Source of the DNA: UBA7330 sp965243485
Lineage (GTDB): Bacteria; Bacteroidota; Bacteroidia; Cytophagales; Cyclobacteriaceae
Direction of reading: 5' to 3'
Assembly (NCBI GenBank): GCA_965243485.1
Contig: CBDEVP010000001.1
Location: 4,092,001 to 4,156,000, forward strand
Length of the DNA: 64,000 nt
The notes below the pieces were generated by a model. It was not told the origin of the DNA. It searched no databases and was given only the letters and a program-made list of their open reading frames with translations. A program made the position numbers and the translations under genes. Shown piece by piece: positions 17,018-26,196 of the stretch (positions within the stretch are counted from its first letter, which is position 1; each line of letters begins with the position of its first letter).

Positions 17018-18704
17018 AATTTATGCTTTTTATCTTTTTATAAACTTCTTCATTGACAGAAGGTTCGGTGAAAATTTCCAGAAGTTTTTTTCCTTTTTCA
17101 TTTCTGAACAAAGCATTCAAACCTACTTTCAGGCTTTTTTCATCATTGGCACTGTGGTACTCGAAATTGAAGCTTTCAGCCATTGACCTGACAGAGTAGT
17201 CGTGTCTTGTTTCAAAATATTTTTCCAGTTCAGGCAACAAACCCGGACCATTGATCAACCGAAAAATCCCACCACCCTGGTTATTCATGATGATCACTTT
17301 GAGGTTGGACAGGTCGTGATGATGGAAAAAAGCATTTCTGTCATAAAAGAATGCCAGGTCTCCGCTCCAAAGCAGGGTGTTCTTACCATTCACCAGTGCG
17401 TCTCCTACTGCCGTTCCATTGCTTCCGTCAATGCCACTGGTACCCCTGTTGCAATAGACTTCCACTCCGGGATGCATATTTCTCAGCAGGTTGGCATATC
17501 GTACGGGCATACTGTTTGACAGGTGCAATGAATAGTTTTCCGGAATTTCATTTGATACAATCCACGAGGCTTTATATTCGGAAAAAAGCTCTTCATTGAG
17601 CACTGATAAATTGTTTTTGGCTTTTTCATCAAATGATTGCCAGGCGCGGGAATAGTGCCGGTTGTCTGTATTTGCAGGTTCGTCACTTATGTCTGATAAT
17701 TTCTCAATCACAGCTTCGATCGAATATCCGGCTTTCCAGGTGAGTGATTGAAAGGTGTCGGCGATCTGATCAGAATTTTCAAAATGCCAGTGATGGACAG
17801 GTTTGTTCTTTCTGAGAAATTGTTTCAGGCTTTTACTGATCACTGATCTTCCGCAGGAAATAACCAGATCCGGTTTCAAAGAATCTGCCATCTTTGGACT
17901 GAGCTTGCCAAGATAGTGATCATGGTATTTAATGAATCCTTCGTCATTCAGGTTGCTGATCACATCCGTAACAATAGGCGTACCGGTTTTTCCAGAAAAG
18001 TCCAGTAGTTTCCGGGCCAGATCGTCTACCGGATCTTGCTGTCCGATGACCATCAGCTTTTTTTCAGAGGCAATCCAGAAATCAATGAATTCATTGGGAA
18101 AGGACACTTCTTTTTCAGCATCCTGAAAATTCTCAATGATCCGAATGTAATCACTGTAGCTTAGCTTTTGTGATTTTTCAGGATAAAAAGGCTCCCTGAA
18201 AGGGACATTCACGTGAACTGGTCCCTTTGGAGGTTGATTGCAAAGGTTCACGGCCTCATTGAGTTTGCGGTTATACTCCCATTCTGAATCAGAATGGTCT
18301 AAGCTGACAGGCATTTGTAAGAAGCCTTTGGTGAAGTTGTCCGTCACACCAGACTGATGGATGGTCTGCCCATCTCTCTGGCCTATCCATTCCGGTGGCC
18401 GGTCAGCTGTAATGATCAGCAAGGGGGTCTGTTGATAAAATGCTTCAGCGATGGCGGGTAAGTAGTTTAACAATGCAGTCCCACTCGTGCAGCAGATTAC
18501 CACAGGCTGCTGTGTTCGTTGTGCAATTCCCAGGGCAATAAATCCGGCTGACCGTTCATCCACAATAGAGTAGATTTTCAACTTTGGGTGCCTGGCAAAG
18601 CTGAGAGTTAAAGGAGCGTTCCTTGAACCCGGACTGAGGACAACATGCCTTATACCTTTTCTGTAAAGTAGTTCTGCGGTGTCAAATACTACCTGGTGGA
18701 TCAT
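17010..18704 (-). CDS. menD: 2-Succinyl-5-enolpyruvyl-6-hydroxy-3-cyclohexene-1-carboxylate synthase
   Basis: MenD is a thiamine-diphosphate enzyme that condenses isochorismate with 2-oxoglutarate. The 564-residue protein has the N-terminal PYR domain (HVVLSPGSRNAPLTLSFARH, with CCTSGTALLNYLPAIAEA and the catalytic Glu region), the central domain, and the PP domain (CNRGTSGIDGSNGTAVGDAL and WSGDLAFFYDRNAFF). The length matches the family. It overlaps menB by 8 bases and is separated from menF by 67 bases. The cluster lacks obvious menC and menH in this window. Confidence 0.95.
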   Translation of the reverse strand: MIHQVVFDTAELLYRKGIRHVVLSPGSRNAPLTLSFARHPKLKIYSIVDERSAGFIALGIAQRTQQPVVICCTSGTALLNYLPAIAEAFYQQTPLLIITADRPPEWIGQRDGQTIHQSGVTDNFTKGFLQMPVSLDHSDSEWEYNRKLNEAVNLCNQPPKGPVHVNVPFREPFYPEKSQKLSYSDYIRIIENFQDAEKEVSFPNEFIDFWIASEKKLMVIGQQDPVDDLARKLLDFSGKTGTPIVTDVISNLNDEGFIKYHDHYLGKLSPKMADSLKPDLVISCGRSVISKSLKQFLRKNKPVHHWHFENSDQIADTFQSLTWKAGYSIEAVIEKLSDISDEPANTDNRHYSRAWQSFDEKAKNNLSVLNEELFSEYKASWIVSNEIPENYSLHLSNSMPVRYANLLRNMHPGVEVYCNRGTSGIDGSNGTAVGDALVNGKNTLLWSGDLAFFYDRNAFFHHHDLSNLKVIIMNNQGGGIFRLINGPGLLPELEKYFETRHDYSVRSMAESFNFEYHSANDEKSLKVGLNALFRNEKGKKLLEIFTEPSVNEEVYKKIKSINYD

Positions 18705-18771
18705 GGGTCAGTAACTTGGTACGCAAAATTGAACCATTTCTATTTGCATCAAAGTAAAACGCTCATTTTCC

Positions 18772-19956
18772 TTACAGAAGATCACTCAGGGTTTTCATCT
18801 TGTTCACAGTTTCCTGATATTCTTTCTCAGGGTTTGAATCTTCTGTGATCCCGGCCCCTGCATAGAGTCTCACCTTTTTACCCAAAAGCTGCATACACCG
18901 AAGGTTTACGAACAGATCGGTGTCTTTGTGAAAGTTTACCGGTCCTAAAAAACCAGCATAGAGCGATCGGTCATACCCCTCATGTTCTGAAATGAAATTG
19001 TAAGCAGCTTCAAATGGGGCGCCACACACAGCCGATGTCGGATGCAGTAAGTTGAGCATAATACTCCCCAGTTCAGGCATATTGGTTTCAGCCATGTCCA
19101 CTTTATATTCCGTCTTTAGATGAACCAGCTTACCTGCCCGGATGGTCTTTGGTCCGGATTCTTCAAATTCTCTGAGCCTGATCTTCTTCAGGCAATCAAT
19201 GATATACCGGCTCACCATGGCCTGTTCTTCAATTTCTTTTTGCGTCCAGGCCACTTCGCTCAGATTTACATTTTCCGGCAGGTATTGGGTGCCGGCCAGA
19301 GACTCTGTTCTAAAGATTCTCTGGTCTTTAATGGAGATCAGCTTTTCCGGACTGGCGCCCATCCACAGACCAAAATCAGTGGTGTAGGTCAGGTAGACAA
19401 ATGCATTAGGGTAGTTATCTTCCAGTGCTTTCAGGCATTGGTAAGGACTAAAATCCTCCCTGAGCGGATATTCCTCGAATCTGGACAGGACAACCTTATG
19501 CATCCTGCCATTCTTAATCTCCTCCAATGCCTGATTCACCATGGCAATGAAATCACCCGCATGAGGTTCAATCCTCTCACCTTTTTCGTGTGATTTTTCA
19601 GGGGTACTGCTGATGGCTTCGTAAAGCTTTTCTATGGACTGTCCGGATACCCTGGGAGATATCGTGATCTTCGGCTCACCTTCCTGAAAATGAATGACCA
19701 CATCTCCATTTAGAATTTTAGGTTGAGGAGGATGATTTTCCCGGAAAGGATTGATGATGAAAGTATTGTTAAGCTCCTCGATGGATTGATCTTTTACCAT
19801 TGGCAGATCACTATGCAGGTCAATGATAAAAAAAGATTTGTTATCCTGAGGAAGTCGCCAGGCGGCAAATGCGATGTGTTTACCAATGAGCCGGTGTATT
19901 AATCTATCGGGATCATCAATCAGTAACCCAACCTCTTCTAAAAGTCTCTCTTTCAT
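18772..19956 (-). CDS. menF: Isochorismate synthase
   Basis: This enzyme converts chorismate to isochorismate at the start of menaquinone synthesis. The 394-residue chorismate-binding protein has VVLSRFEEYPL with the catalytic Lys just before it, YPNAFVYLTY, WMGASPEKLISIK, FRTESLAGT, HLKTEYKVDM and LHPTSAVCGAPFEAA, ending with RLYAGAGITEDSNPEKEYQE for magnesium binding. Association with menD/menB argues for MenF rather than the siderophore enzyme EntC. Its start overlaps the stop of the thioesterase gene by one base (TAATG). Confidence 0.93.
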   Translation of the reverse strand: MKERLLEEVGLLIDDPDRLIHRLIGKHIAFAAWRLPQDNKSFFIIDLHSDLPMVKDQSIEELNNTFIINPFRENHPPQPKILNGDVVIHFQEGEPKITISPRVSGQSIEKLYEAISSTPEKSHEKGERIEPHAGDFIAMVNQALEEIKNGRMHKVVLSRFEEYPLREDFSPYQCLKALEDNYPNAFVYLTYTTDFGLWMGASPEKLISIKDQRIFRTESLAGTQYLPENVNLSEVAWTQKEIEEQAMVSRYIIDCLKKIRLREFEESGPKTIRAGKLVHLKTEYKVDMAETNMPELGSIMLNLLHPTSAVCGAPFEAAYNFISEHEGYDRSLYAGFLGPVNFHKDTDLFVNLRCMQLLGKKVRLYAGAGITEDSNPEKEYQETVNKMKTLSDLL

Positions 19957-20375
19957 TATTTATTGTCAATAATCGCCATGGTGATCCTGCAGATACTGAT
20001 CAACCTCTCCTCCGGATCACTCACCTTAATTTCCCAGACCTGTGTTCGCTTTCCGACATGGATCGGTGTGGTTTTTCCAAATACAAACCCATCTCTTGCC
20101 GATCTGACGTGATTTGCATTGATTTCAAGACCTACCGCATGTTGTTTGGACATGTCCAGCGTCAATTGCGCTGCCACACTTCCCAGCGTTTCAGCCAGTG
20201 CCACTGTAGCTCCTCCATGTAACAACCCAAAGGGCTGTGTTGTTCGGTGATCCACAGGCATTTTAGCTACCAGGTAATCATGGCCTATTTCAGTAAATTC
20301 AATGCCCAGATGCTCTGTTAAATTCCCTTTTCCAAGATCATTTAAAGCTTCCAGAGAGAGGTCTTTTGGGAACAT
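19956..20375 (-). CDS. Hotdog-fold thioesterase, probable DHNA-CoA thioesterase (MenI-like)
   Basis: The 139-residue product has the PaaI/MenI signature QPFGLLHGGATVALAETLGS and ALGLEI-like strand HAVGLEINANHVRSAR. Hotdog thioesterases of this kind hydrolyse 1,4-dihydroxy-2-naphthoyl-CoA in menaquinone or phylloquinone synthesis, and the placement directly upstream of menF supports that assignment. The frame extends to 20429, but the ATG at 20373-20375 (MFPKDLSLEAL) gives the normal length and avoids overlap with the divergent gene. The substrate is inferred from context. Confidence 0.85.
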   Translation of the reverse strand: MFPKDLSLEALNDLGKGNLTEHLGIEFTEIGHDYLVAKMPVDHRTTQPFGLLHGGATVALAETLGSVAAQLTLDMSKQHAVGLEINANHVRSARDGFVFGKTTPIHVGKRTQVWEIKVSDPEERLISICRITMAIIDNK

Positions 20376-20418
20376 GCCTTTATTTTGCGATTTGGCGACA
20401 AACCAAATCACATTTGAA

Positions 20419-21051
20419 TTGAAAAACAAGAAAATTTATTTACTGCGGCACGGAGAGACAGAATATAACAGGTTGGGTATGGTCCAGGGAAGCGGGATCG
20501 ACGCTCCTTTGAACGAAAAAGGAGAAAAACAGGCAGCCGCATTCTTCGAAGCCTATAAACATATTGCATTCGATAAGATTTATGTAACCCCTTTACAGAG
20601 GACCCATCAAACGGTAAATCAGTTTCTATCATTGAAAATTCCTTATGAAGTGCTGGATGGATTGAAAGAGATCAGTTGGGGAGAGCAGGAGGGTGTCCCA
20701 TTTACGGAAGAAACCGGCACCGCTTACAAACGGATCGTCCAGATGTGGACAGAAGGGGATCTTCACCTGAAGATAGAACAAGGTGAATCGCCCATTGAGG
20801 TCATGGAGCGGCAAGTTCCTGCCATGGAGTATATTTTATCCAATAAGCATGAAGACAATATACTGATCTGCACGCACGGCAGAGCGATGAGGATCCTTCT
20901 TTGCTGGCTGATGGATGAAACTTTGGCTAACATGGATCATTATGGTCATTCGAACTGTGGCCTGTATCTCCTCGATTATGATGGTAAAAAGTTTTCCATT
21001 GAATTATCGAATGAGACAGGACATTTAAATGGAATAGAAAGGATTGGGTAA
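20419..21051 (+). CDS. Histidine phosphatase family protein (phosphoglycerate mutase-like)
   Basis: The product is about 210 residues long. It has the RHG motif YLLRHGETEYNRLGMVQG near its N-terminus, the second phosphate-binding segment VTPLQRTHQTV, and the late catalytic His in ICTHGRAMRILLCWLM. It belongs to branch 1 of the histidine phosphatases; substrates range from phosphoglycerate to alpha-ribazole phosphate and cannot be told here. No ATG precedes the RHG motif at a sensible distance. I chose the TTG at 20419 (MKNKKIYLLRHGE), because a frame reaching back to 20302 would overlap the divergent thioesterase gene. Confidence 0.85.
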   Translation: MKNKKIYLLRHGETEYNRLGMVQGSGIDAPLNEKGEKQAAAFFEAYKHIAFDKIYVTPLQRTHQTVNQFLSLKIPYEVLDGLKEISWGEQEGVPFTEETGTAYKRIVQMWTEGDLHLKIEQGESPIEVMERQVPAMEYILSNKHEDNILICTHGRAMRILLCWLMDETLANMDHYGHSNCGLYLLDYDGKKFSIELSNETGHLNGIERIG

Positions 21052-21105
21052 ATTTATATTCAGCAAAATGATCATGATCGTAAAATTGAAAACGTCTCAC
21101 ATTAA

Positions 21106-21984
21106 ATGAAGTTTGGAGCCCCTGAAAACATTGAAGATCTCGATGGTCTTGATCTGACCCTTCCGGAAGATCATCCGAACAATCAATCCGTATTGTCCGG
21201 TAGCAGGAAAGATTCAAAAGTCTTTGTCGGCTGCAGTGTCTGGGGTCAGGACCCGTGGGTAGGAGATATTTATCCGGAAGGCACTAAAAAGAAAGATTAC
21301 CTTCAGGAATACATCAGGCACTTCAATTGCATTGAGCTGAATAGCACCTTTTATAATATCAAAAAGGACAATATGCTCAGCTGGGCTGAAAAAGCCAAAG
21401 GCAGCCATTTCAAATTCTGTCCAAAATTCAACCGCCGGATCAGCCACATTAAACGGCTGAAGGAAGTCGAAGACGTCACAGAATATTTTGTGACTATGTG
21501 CCAGCAATTTGGCGATAACCTGGGTATGTCCTTCCTGCAAATGCCGGAAAACTTTAGCGCCAAATACCTGGATCGGCTTGAGGGGTATTTAAAACTCATT
21601 CCCCGGGATTTTCCTGTTGCAGTGGAGCTCAGACATCCCAGCTGGTTTGATGGAGAGGCCTACGAGGAAACTTTTGAGATGTTAGGTTCGCTCGGATGTG
21701 TCGCAGTGATCACGGACACAGCGATGAAAAGGGACATCATTCACCAGCGGTTTACCACGGACAAGGTTTTCATCCGGTTTGCTGCCTATGAACTGCACGA
21801 TTCAAATTACAGGAGGCTGGATGAATGGGCGGAACGAATTTCTCACTGGATCAAAATGGGAGTGTCTGAGGTGTATTTTTTCAGTAAGCAGGAAGATGAA
21901 ATGTACGCCCCGAGGCAGGCTGATTACTTCATCAAAAAGCTCAATTCGCTGGCAGACCTTGCCATTAAGTCACCGTACGATTGA
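21106..21984 (+). CDS. DUF72 (YecE-like) family protein
   Basis: The 292-residue protein carries the DUF72 signatures: VFVGCSVWGQDPWVGDIYP, HFNCIELNSTFYNIKK, KFCPKFNRRISHIKRL, FLQMPENFSAKYLDRLEGYL and VAVELRHPSWFD. DUF72 proteins adopt a TIM-barrel fold related to xylose isomerase/endonuclease IV folds, and no reaction is proven. Here it stands 15 bases before ligD on the same strand, so it is probably in the NHEJ operon. That suggests, but does not prove, a DNA-repair role. Confidence 0.9.
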   Translation: MKFGAPENIEDLDGLDLTLPEDHPNNQSVLSGSRKDSKVFVGCSVWGQDPWVGDIYPEGTKKKDYLQEYIRHFNCIELNSTFYNIKKDNMLSWAEKAKGSHFKFCPKFNRRISHIKRLKEVEDVTEYFVTMCQQFGDNLGMSFLQMPENFSAKYLDRLEGYLKLIPRDFPVAVELRHPSWFDGEAYEETFEMLGSLGCVAVITDTAMKRDIIHQRFTTDKVFIRFAAYELHDSNYRRLDEWAERISHWIKMGVSEVYFFSKQEDEMYAPRQADYFIKKLNSLADLAIKSPYD

Positions 21985-21999
21985 TTTTTAGCATAGCAA

Positions 22000-24303
22000 A
22001 TGGCCAAAAAGAAAGTACATGTAGAAGTTGGTCGTCAAACGCTTGAGTTATCAAACCTGGATAAGATCTTATATCCTGAAGATAACATAGTCAAGGCGCA
22101 GGTCATCGAATACTATCTGAAGCTTGCGCCCACCATTTTACAGCACATTAAAGGCCGCCCCTTATCATTGGTCCGTTATCCGGATGGCATCTACGGTGAA
22201 CAATTTTTTCAAAAGAACAGACCAGACTGGACACCCGACTGGATCGACTATATCCGGCTGGGTAAGGAGCGAAAAAAAGAATACATCGTTGCCAGGGAAG
22301 AAGCTACGATGGTCTGGCTGGCCAATCTCGCCTGTCTGGAGATCCACCAGATCCATAGCTTTACGGAGTATGCCGATAAGCCCGACTACATTGTATATGA
22401 TCTGGATCCCCCGGAAGGGGGAGAGTTTAGTGAGGTGAAGGACCTGGCGTTTAAGCTTAAAGAGGACCTGGAAAATGTAGGTTACCACGTATTTATCAAG
22501 ACCACAGGAGGTAAAGGACTGCACCTGATTACTCCGATAGAAGTCAGCTATTCATTCGATGAAGCTTTTGATGCGGCCAAAGGTCTGGCCGAATCATTTA
22601 TAAAGAAATATGCCAATTCCACCCTCCACCTCAACAAGGAAGCCAGGAAGGGGAGGATTCTCATTGATATCTTTCGCAACAAAGGTTCACAGACCATTGT
22701 AAGCCCTTACAGCCTTCGTGGAAGAGCGGGGGCTCCGGTTTCCTGTCCGATCAACTGGGAAGAACTAAAAGAGCTTGAGCACCCCCGGGATCTGAACCTT
22801 TTTTCAGTGATGGAAAAGGTGCTTTCAGAAGGAGATGCCTGGGAGGCGATCAGGGGATGGGCTGTACCATTACATACGGATAAGCGTAAGGCCTCCTACA
22901 AGGACCTGCCTGAAAACCCCAGACACAAATCACCTGAGCAGCTCAAGGACTATTCGAAGAAAAGAGATTTCAGCAAGACGCCGGAGCCATACATTCCGGC
23001 AGATGACGGATCCGGAAACCGGTTTTGTATCCAAAGACACCATGCCTCGCATCTTCATTATGATTTAAGGCTGGAGCAGGATGGAGTGCTGAAATCATGG
23101 GCGGTTCCCAGGGGTATGCCACCTGTACCCGGAGTGAAGCGACTGGCCGTTCAGACGGAAGATCATCCATTGGAATATTTATCCTTTGAAGGAGAGATCC
23201 CCAAAGGGCAATATGGAGGGGGCATGATGTGGGTATTTGCCGGTGGTAAGTATGAGATCACCAAAGAGAAAAAGGATGGTTTTTACTTCAGGCTATCAAG
23301 CCCCCAGATCAATGCGGAATATCGCATGCATCTGATGAAAGATAAAGAATGGTTGCTGGAGCGGGTAGACCGACCACAGGTGGATATGCTGCACCAGGAG
23401 GTTCAGCCCATGGTGGCTGAAAGTGCTAAAAAACCTCCCAGAGGTGACTATCGATACGAAGTCAAATGGGATGGCATTCGGGTGATCATCACTTTGAATG
23501 AGGGGGAACTGATCATCAGGAGCCGGAATATGAATATCATCACAGACTCGTTTCCCGAGCTCAATGTCCCTGAAGATGCTTTCCGCATCAACAATGCAGT
23601 GTTTGATGGAGAGATCGTATGCCTGACCGCTGAAGGAAAACCGGACTTCAGGAAAGTGATCAAACGACTGATGACAAAGAAGGCCATGGAAGTGGAGCAT
23701 CAGGTGAAAAGAAATCCTGCCTATTGTTACCTTTTTGATGCATTATACATAGATGGCCGCTCCCTGCTGAATGATCCCTGGGCACGTCGAAGAATGTGGT
23801 TGAGAGACTCGGTGAGAAAGGAGACCAGGTACAGGATCAGTGAAGATATCGAGGATGGAGGAGAGTTGTTTAAGGCGGCAGAGAAGCTGGGTGTTGAGGG
23901 GATCATGGCTAAAGAAGTTCATGGCAAATACTATCCCGGGAAACGCAGCAATACCTGGATTAAGATCAAAGTCAAAAATACCGCTGATGCGATGGTTGTA
24001 GGGTATACCAAAGGGCAGGGGGAAAGAGAAAAATACTTTGGTGCAGTCCATGTCATGGAGCCGCATGAAGGTGAGATGGTTTACCGGGGTAGGGTAGGGA
24101 CCGGCTTCAGTGATAAAACCTTTAAGGAGCTGAAAGCGTATTTTGATAAAAGGAAGGTGACAGCACCACCGGTTCAGGATAAGGTAGATCCTGATTCAAT
24201 ATGGTTTGAACCGGTCCCCTGTGAGATCGAATTCAGCCAGATCACCAAAGATGGTCACTATCGTGATCCGGTCTTTAAAAGACTTAGGGAAGATCTATTA
24301 TAA
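22000..24303 (+). CDS. ligD: ATP-dependent DNA ligase LigD (polymerase-phosphoesterase-ligase)
   Basis: LigD processes and seals double-strand breaks in bacterial non-homologous end joining. The 767-residue protein is ordered polymerase/primase (about 1-290, with YDLDPPEGGEFSEVKDLAF and TTGGKGLHLITPI), phosphoesterase (about 335-450, RFCIQRHHASHLHYDLRLEQ) and ligase (about 465-767, nucleophile Lys in EVKWDGIRV at about residue 489, then EGIMAKEVHGKYYPGKRS). The order is that of the mycobacterial enzyme, unlike the Pseudomonas order, which puts the polymerase last. Ku is encoded 85 bases downstream. Confidence 0.95.
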   Translation: MAKKKVHVEVGRQTLELSNLDKILYPEDNIVKAQVIEYYLKLAPTILQHIKGRPLSLVRYPDGIYGEQFFQKNRPDWTPDWIDYIRLGKERKKEYIVAREEATMVWLANLACLEIHQIHSFTEYADKPDYIVYDLDPPEGGEFSEVKDLAFKLKEDLENVGYHVFIKTTGGKGLHLITPIEVSYSFDEAFDAAKGLAESFIKKYANSTLHLNKEARKGRILIDIFRNKGSQTIVSPYSLRGRAGAPVSCPINWEELKELEHPRDLNLFSVMEKVLSEGDAWEAIRGWAVPLHTDKRKASYKDLPENPRHKSPEQLKDYSKKRDFSKTPEPYIPADDGSGNRFCIQRHHASHLHYDLRLEQDGVLKSWAVPRGMPPVPGVKRLAVQTEDHPLEYLSFEGEIPKGQYGGGMMWVFAGGKYEITKEKKDGFYFRLSSPQINAEYRMHLMKDKEWLLERVDRPQVDMLHQEVQPMVAESAKKPPRGDYRYEVKWDGIRVIITLNEGELIIRSRNMNIITDSFPELNVPEDAFRINNAVFDGEIVCLTAEGKPDFRKVIKRLMTKKAMEVEHQVKRNPAYCYLFDALYIDGRSLLNDPWARRRMWLRDSVRKETRYRISEDIEDGGELFKAAEKLGVEGIMAKEVHGKYYPGKRSNTWIKIKVKNTADAMVVGYTKGQGEREKYFGAVHVMEPHEGEMVYRGRVGTGFSDKTFKELKAYFDKRKVTAPPVQDKVDPDSIWFEPVPCEIEFSQITKDGHYRDPVFKRLREDLL

Positions 24304-24353
24304 ACAATTGATTTACAATTATTTAAATATCCTAAGTTGTTTTAATTATTTAA

Positions 24354-24382
24354 TTAAGCTTACTTTGTCATATAAAGCTTAA
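24354..24382 (+). promoter_or_regulatory. Inverted repeat upstream of ku, possible operator
   Basis: TTAAGCTT at 24354-24361 and AAGCTTAA at 24375-24382 form a perfect 8-bp inverted repeat that ends 6 bases before the ku ATG. A TACTTTG lies between the arms and resembles a -7 element with one base missing. The site could be an operator or a hairpin controlling ku translation. No regulator is identified, so this is a weak call. Confidence 0.3.
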
Positions 24383-24388
24383 AATGTC

Positions 24389-25222
24389 ATGAGAGCAATC
24401 TGGAAAGGTCATATTCGATTCTCACTGGTTACCATACCCATTCGTATCTACAATGCGATCAGCACCGAAGAGAAAGTGAGCTTCAATCTGCTATCTAAAG
24501 AGAATCATAACCCCGTCAAATACGAGAAGAAGGACAAGGTGACCGGTGAAGTGCTCAGGCAGGAGGATATCATCAAGGGATATCAGTATGAACCGGGAAA
24601 TTTTGTGATCATTGATGATGAAGATTTTGAGAAGGTAAAGCTTAAGAGTACAAAGGTCATAGAAATTGAGGGGTTTGTGGATGCAAACGAAGTCCATCAT
24701 ACCCTGTTTGACTCTCCTTACTTTGCCGGACCCGATGGGGATGTGGCTGCGCAGACCTACAATCTTCTGGCAGAGGCACTCAGGCAAAGCGGCAAGGTAG
24801 GCGTTGGCAAAGTGGTGCTGCGCGACAGAGAGAATGTGGTGCTGCTTACTCCGCATCAGAAAGGGATACTTTTGTACAAACTACGCTATCCCAATGAGCT
24901 GAGAGATATCAAAGACGTACCGAATCTGGAAGAGAAACCCATTGATGACGCTCAGCTCAAGATGGCTAATACACTCATTGACAGTATGACAACAAAATTC
25001 AATGAGTTAACTTTGGAAGACAAGTATAATTCGGCGCTGAAGGAGATGATCATGGCCAAGATAGAAGGGAAAGAGGTGGTCTCCATTACTGAGGAAGAAC
25101 CTGAAGTGGTAGATATCATGACGGCACTTAAGCAAAGTATTGAACAGGCTAAAGCTGACAAAAAGCCTATGGAAAAAGCGGGGGAGAAGAAGGAAAAAGC
25201 AAAATCTAAAAAAGCAAGCTAA
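24389..25222 (+). CDS. ku: NHEJ DNA end-binding protein Ku
   Basis: Ku rings bind broken DNA ends and recruit LigD. The 277-residue product opens with MRAIWKGHIRFSLVTIPIRI, the invariant bacterial Ku N-terminus, then KVTGEVLRQEDIIKGYQYE, YFAGPDGDVAAQTYNLLAEA and VLRDRENVVLLTPH. The C-terminus is a Lys-rich tail (KKPMEKAGEKKEKAKSKKAS), as in many bacterial Ku proteins, where it aids LigD contact and DNA binding. It is followed after 3 bases by the TPR gene. Confidence 0.95.
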   Translation: MRAIWKGHIRFSLVTIPIRIYNAISTEEKVSFNLLSKENHNPVKYEKKDKVTGEVLRQEDIIKGYQYEPGNFVIIDDEDFEKVKLKSTKVIEIEGFVDANEVHHTLFDSPYFAGPDGDVAAQTYNLLAEALRQSGKVGVGKVVLRDRENVVLLTPHQKGILLYKLRYPNELRDIKDVPNLEEKPIDDAQLKMANTLIDSMTTKFNELTLEDKYNSALKEMIMAKIEGKEVVSITEEEPEVVDIMTALKQSIEQAKADKKPMEKAGEKKEKAKSKKAS

Positions 25223-25225
25223 AGA

Positions 25226-25837
25226 ATGGCAAGGGTTGTAAGATTTCCTGTAAACCCACCTGAAAAACTTGGCCATCAAAAGGTCAAGAGGAAGAAGAAA
25301 AAACCTGATCTTGAGGACCTGGGACAGTTAAACCTGTTTGACGGGCCCTCGAAGGAAGCCAGGGTATTTCAATTGAAGGGAAATCAGAGCCTCTTTGAGG
25401 AAGCCTTATTGAAAGATGATCAAAATGATCATGAAGCTGAGCGGTTATACCGACTGGCCATTGAAAATGGAGATGCCCGTGAAGATGCACTTTGCAACCT
25501 TGGGATACTTAAATCCGAACGTGATGAAAAAGGCCAGGCGATTGATTTCCTTACACAGGCCCTCAAGATCAATCCAAGGCACTTCGAGGCACATTATAAC
25601 CTTGCCAATGTCTACTCTGATATCGGTAATCTGAAGTTGGCCCAGGCTCACTATGAGGTGGCAATCGAAATAGAACCGGAATACCCCAACAGCTATTACA
25701 ACCTGGGCCTGGTTCTGATCTCTCAGAAAAACTACAATAAAGCAATAGAGGTTATCAACAAGTACATTGAACTGTCTCCATCTACCGAGCATGGCATCGC
25801 CAATGAACTTGTCAAAACATTAAAATCACTGGCATGA
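25226..25837 (+). CDS. TPR repeat protein
   Basis: The 203-residue protein starts with a basic segment (GHQKVKRKKKKPDLEDLGQL) and then has about four tetratricopeptide repeats from residue 65 on; for example HYNLANVYSDIGNLKLAQAH and YYNLGLVLISQKNYNKAIEV. There is no signal peptide, so it is cytoplasmic. It is 3 bases downstream of ku and overlaps the next gene by 4 bases, so it probably belongs to the same transcript. The function is unknown, and a scaffold role is only a guess from the fold. Confidence 0.85.
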   Translation: MARVVRFPVNPPEKLGHQKVKRKKKKPDLEDLGQLNLFDGPSKEARVFQLKGNQSLFEEALLKDDQNDHEAERLYRLAIENGDAREDALCNLGILKSERDEKGQAIDFLTQALKINPRHFEAHYNLANVYSDIGNLKLAQAHYEVAIEIEPEYPNSYYNLGLVLISQKNYNKAIEVINKYIELSPSTEHGIANELVKTLKSLA

Positions 25838-26196
25838 CAGAGAAAAATCCTGCACTGAAAGCGCATTTTGATAAGCTCAGGGAACTGGTCCCTGAAGTTT
25901 ACAGCAAGAAAAATGATCAGTTTGCCGAAAAGGAGCGGCTCTACGATCTATTGAAAAAATCTTTAGGGGTCATTGAAGCTGTGTACCTTCAGAATGAGGA
26001 AACATTCGGAAAATCTTCCATTGCCGAATATGGTAAAATTATCTATGCCCTCGAGCTGATGGGGTATCACTACGAGGGCAATGATGATTTGCTCAGCTCT
26101 GCAGCAGCACAGATACTGATGCAGTCCAAGAAGCCAATGAAAAGGGCCGGTAAATCAGACAACGCTCATTCTGAGGACAACAGGGAAGCGATCTAA
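25834..26196 (+). CDS. Small helical protein of unknown function
   Basis: The 120-residue product is predicted helical and charged, without signal or membrane segment. Its ATG overlaps the TPR gene stop (ATGA). Segments such as FAEKERLYDLLKKSLGVIEA and YGKIIYALELMGYHYEG give no family I recognise. It ends in a convergent 4-base overlap with the hydrolase gene. Its place at the end of the ligD-ku-TPR string is the only clue to its role. Confidence 0.7.
   Translation: MTEKNPALKAHFDKLRELVPEVYSKKNDQFAEKERLYDLLKKSLGVIEAVYLQNEETFGKSSIAEYGKIIYALELMGYHYEGNDDLLSSAAAQILMQSKKPMKRAGKSDNAHSEDNREAI

Noticed and set aside
20302..20418. N-terminal extension of the histidine phosphatase
   Set aside because: It would overlap the divergent thioesterase gene and has no family match; the RHG motif needs only a short leader.
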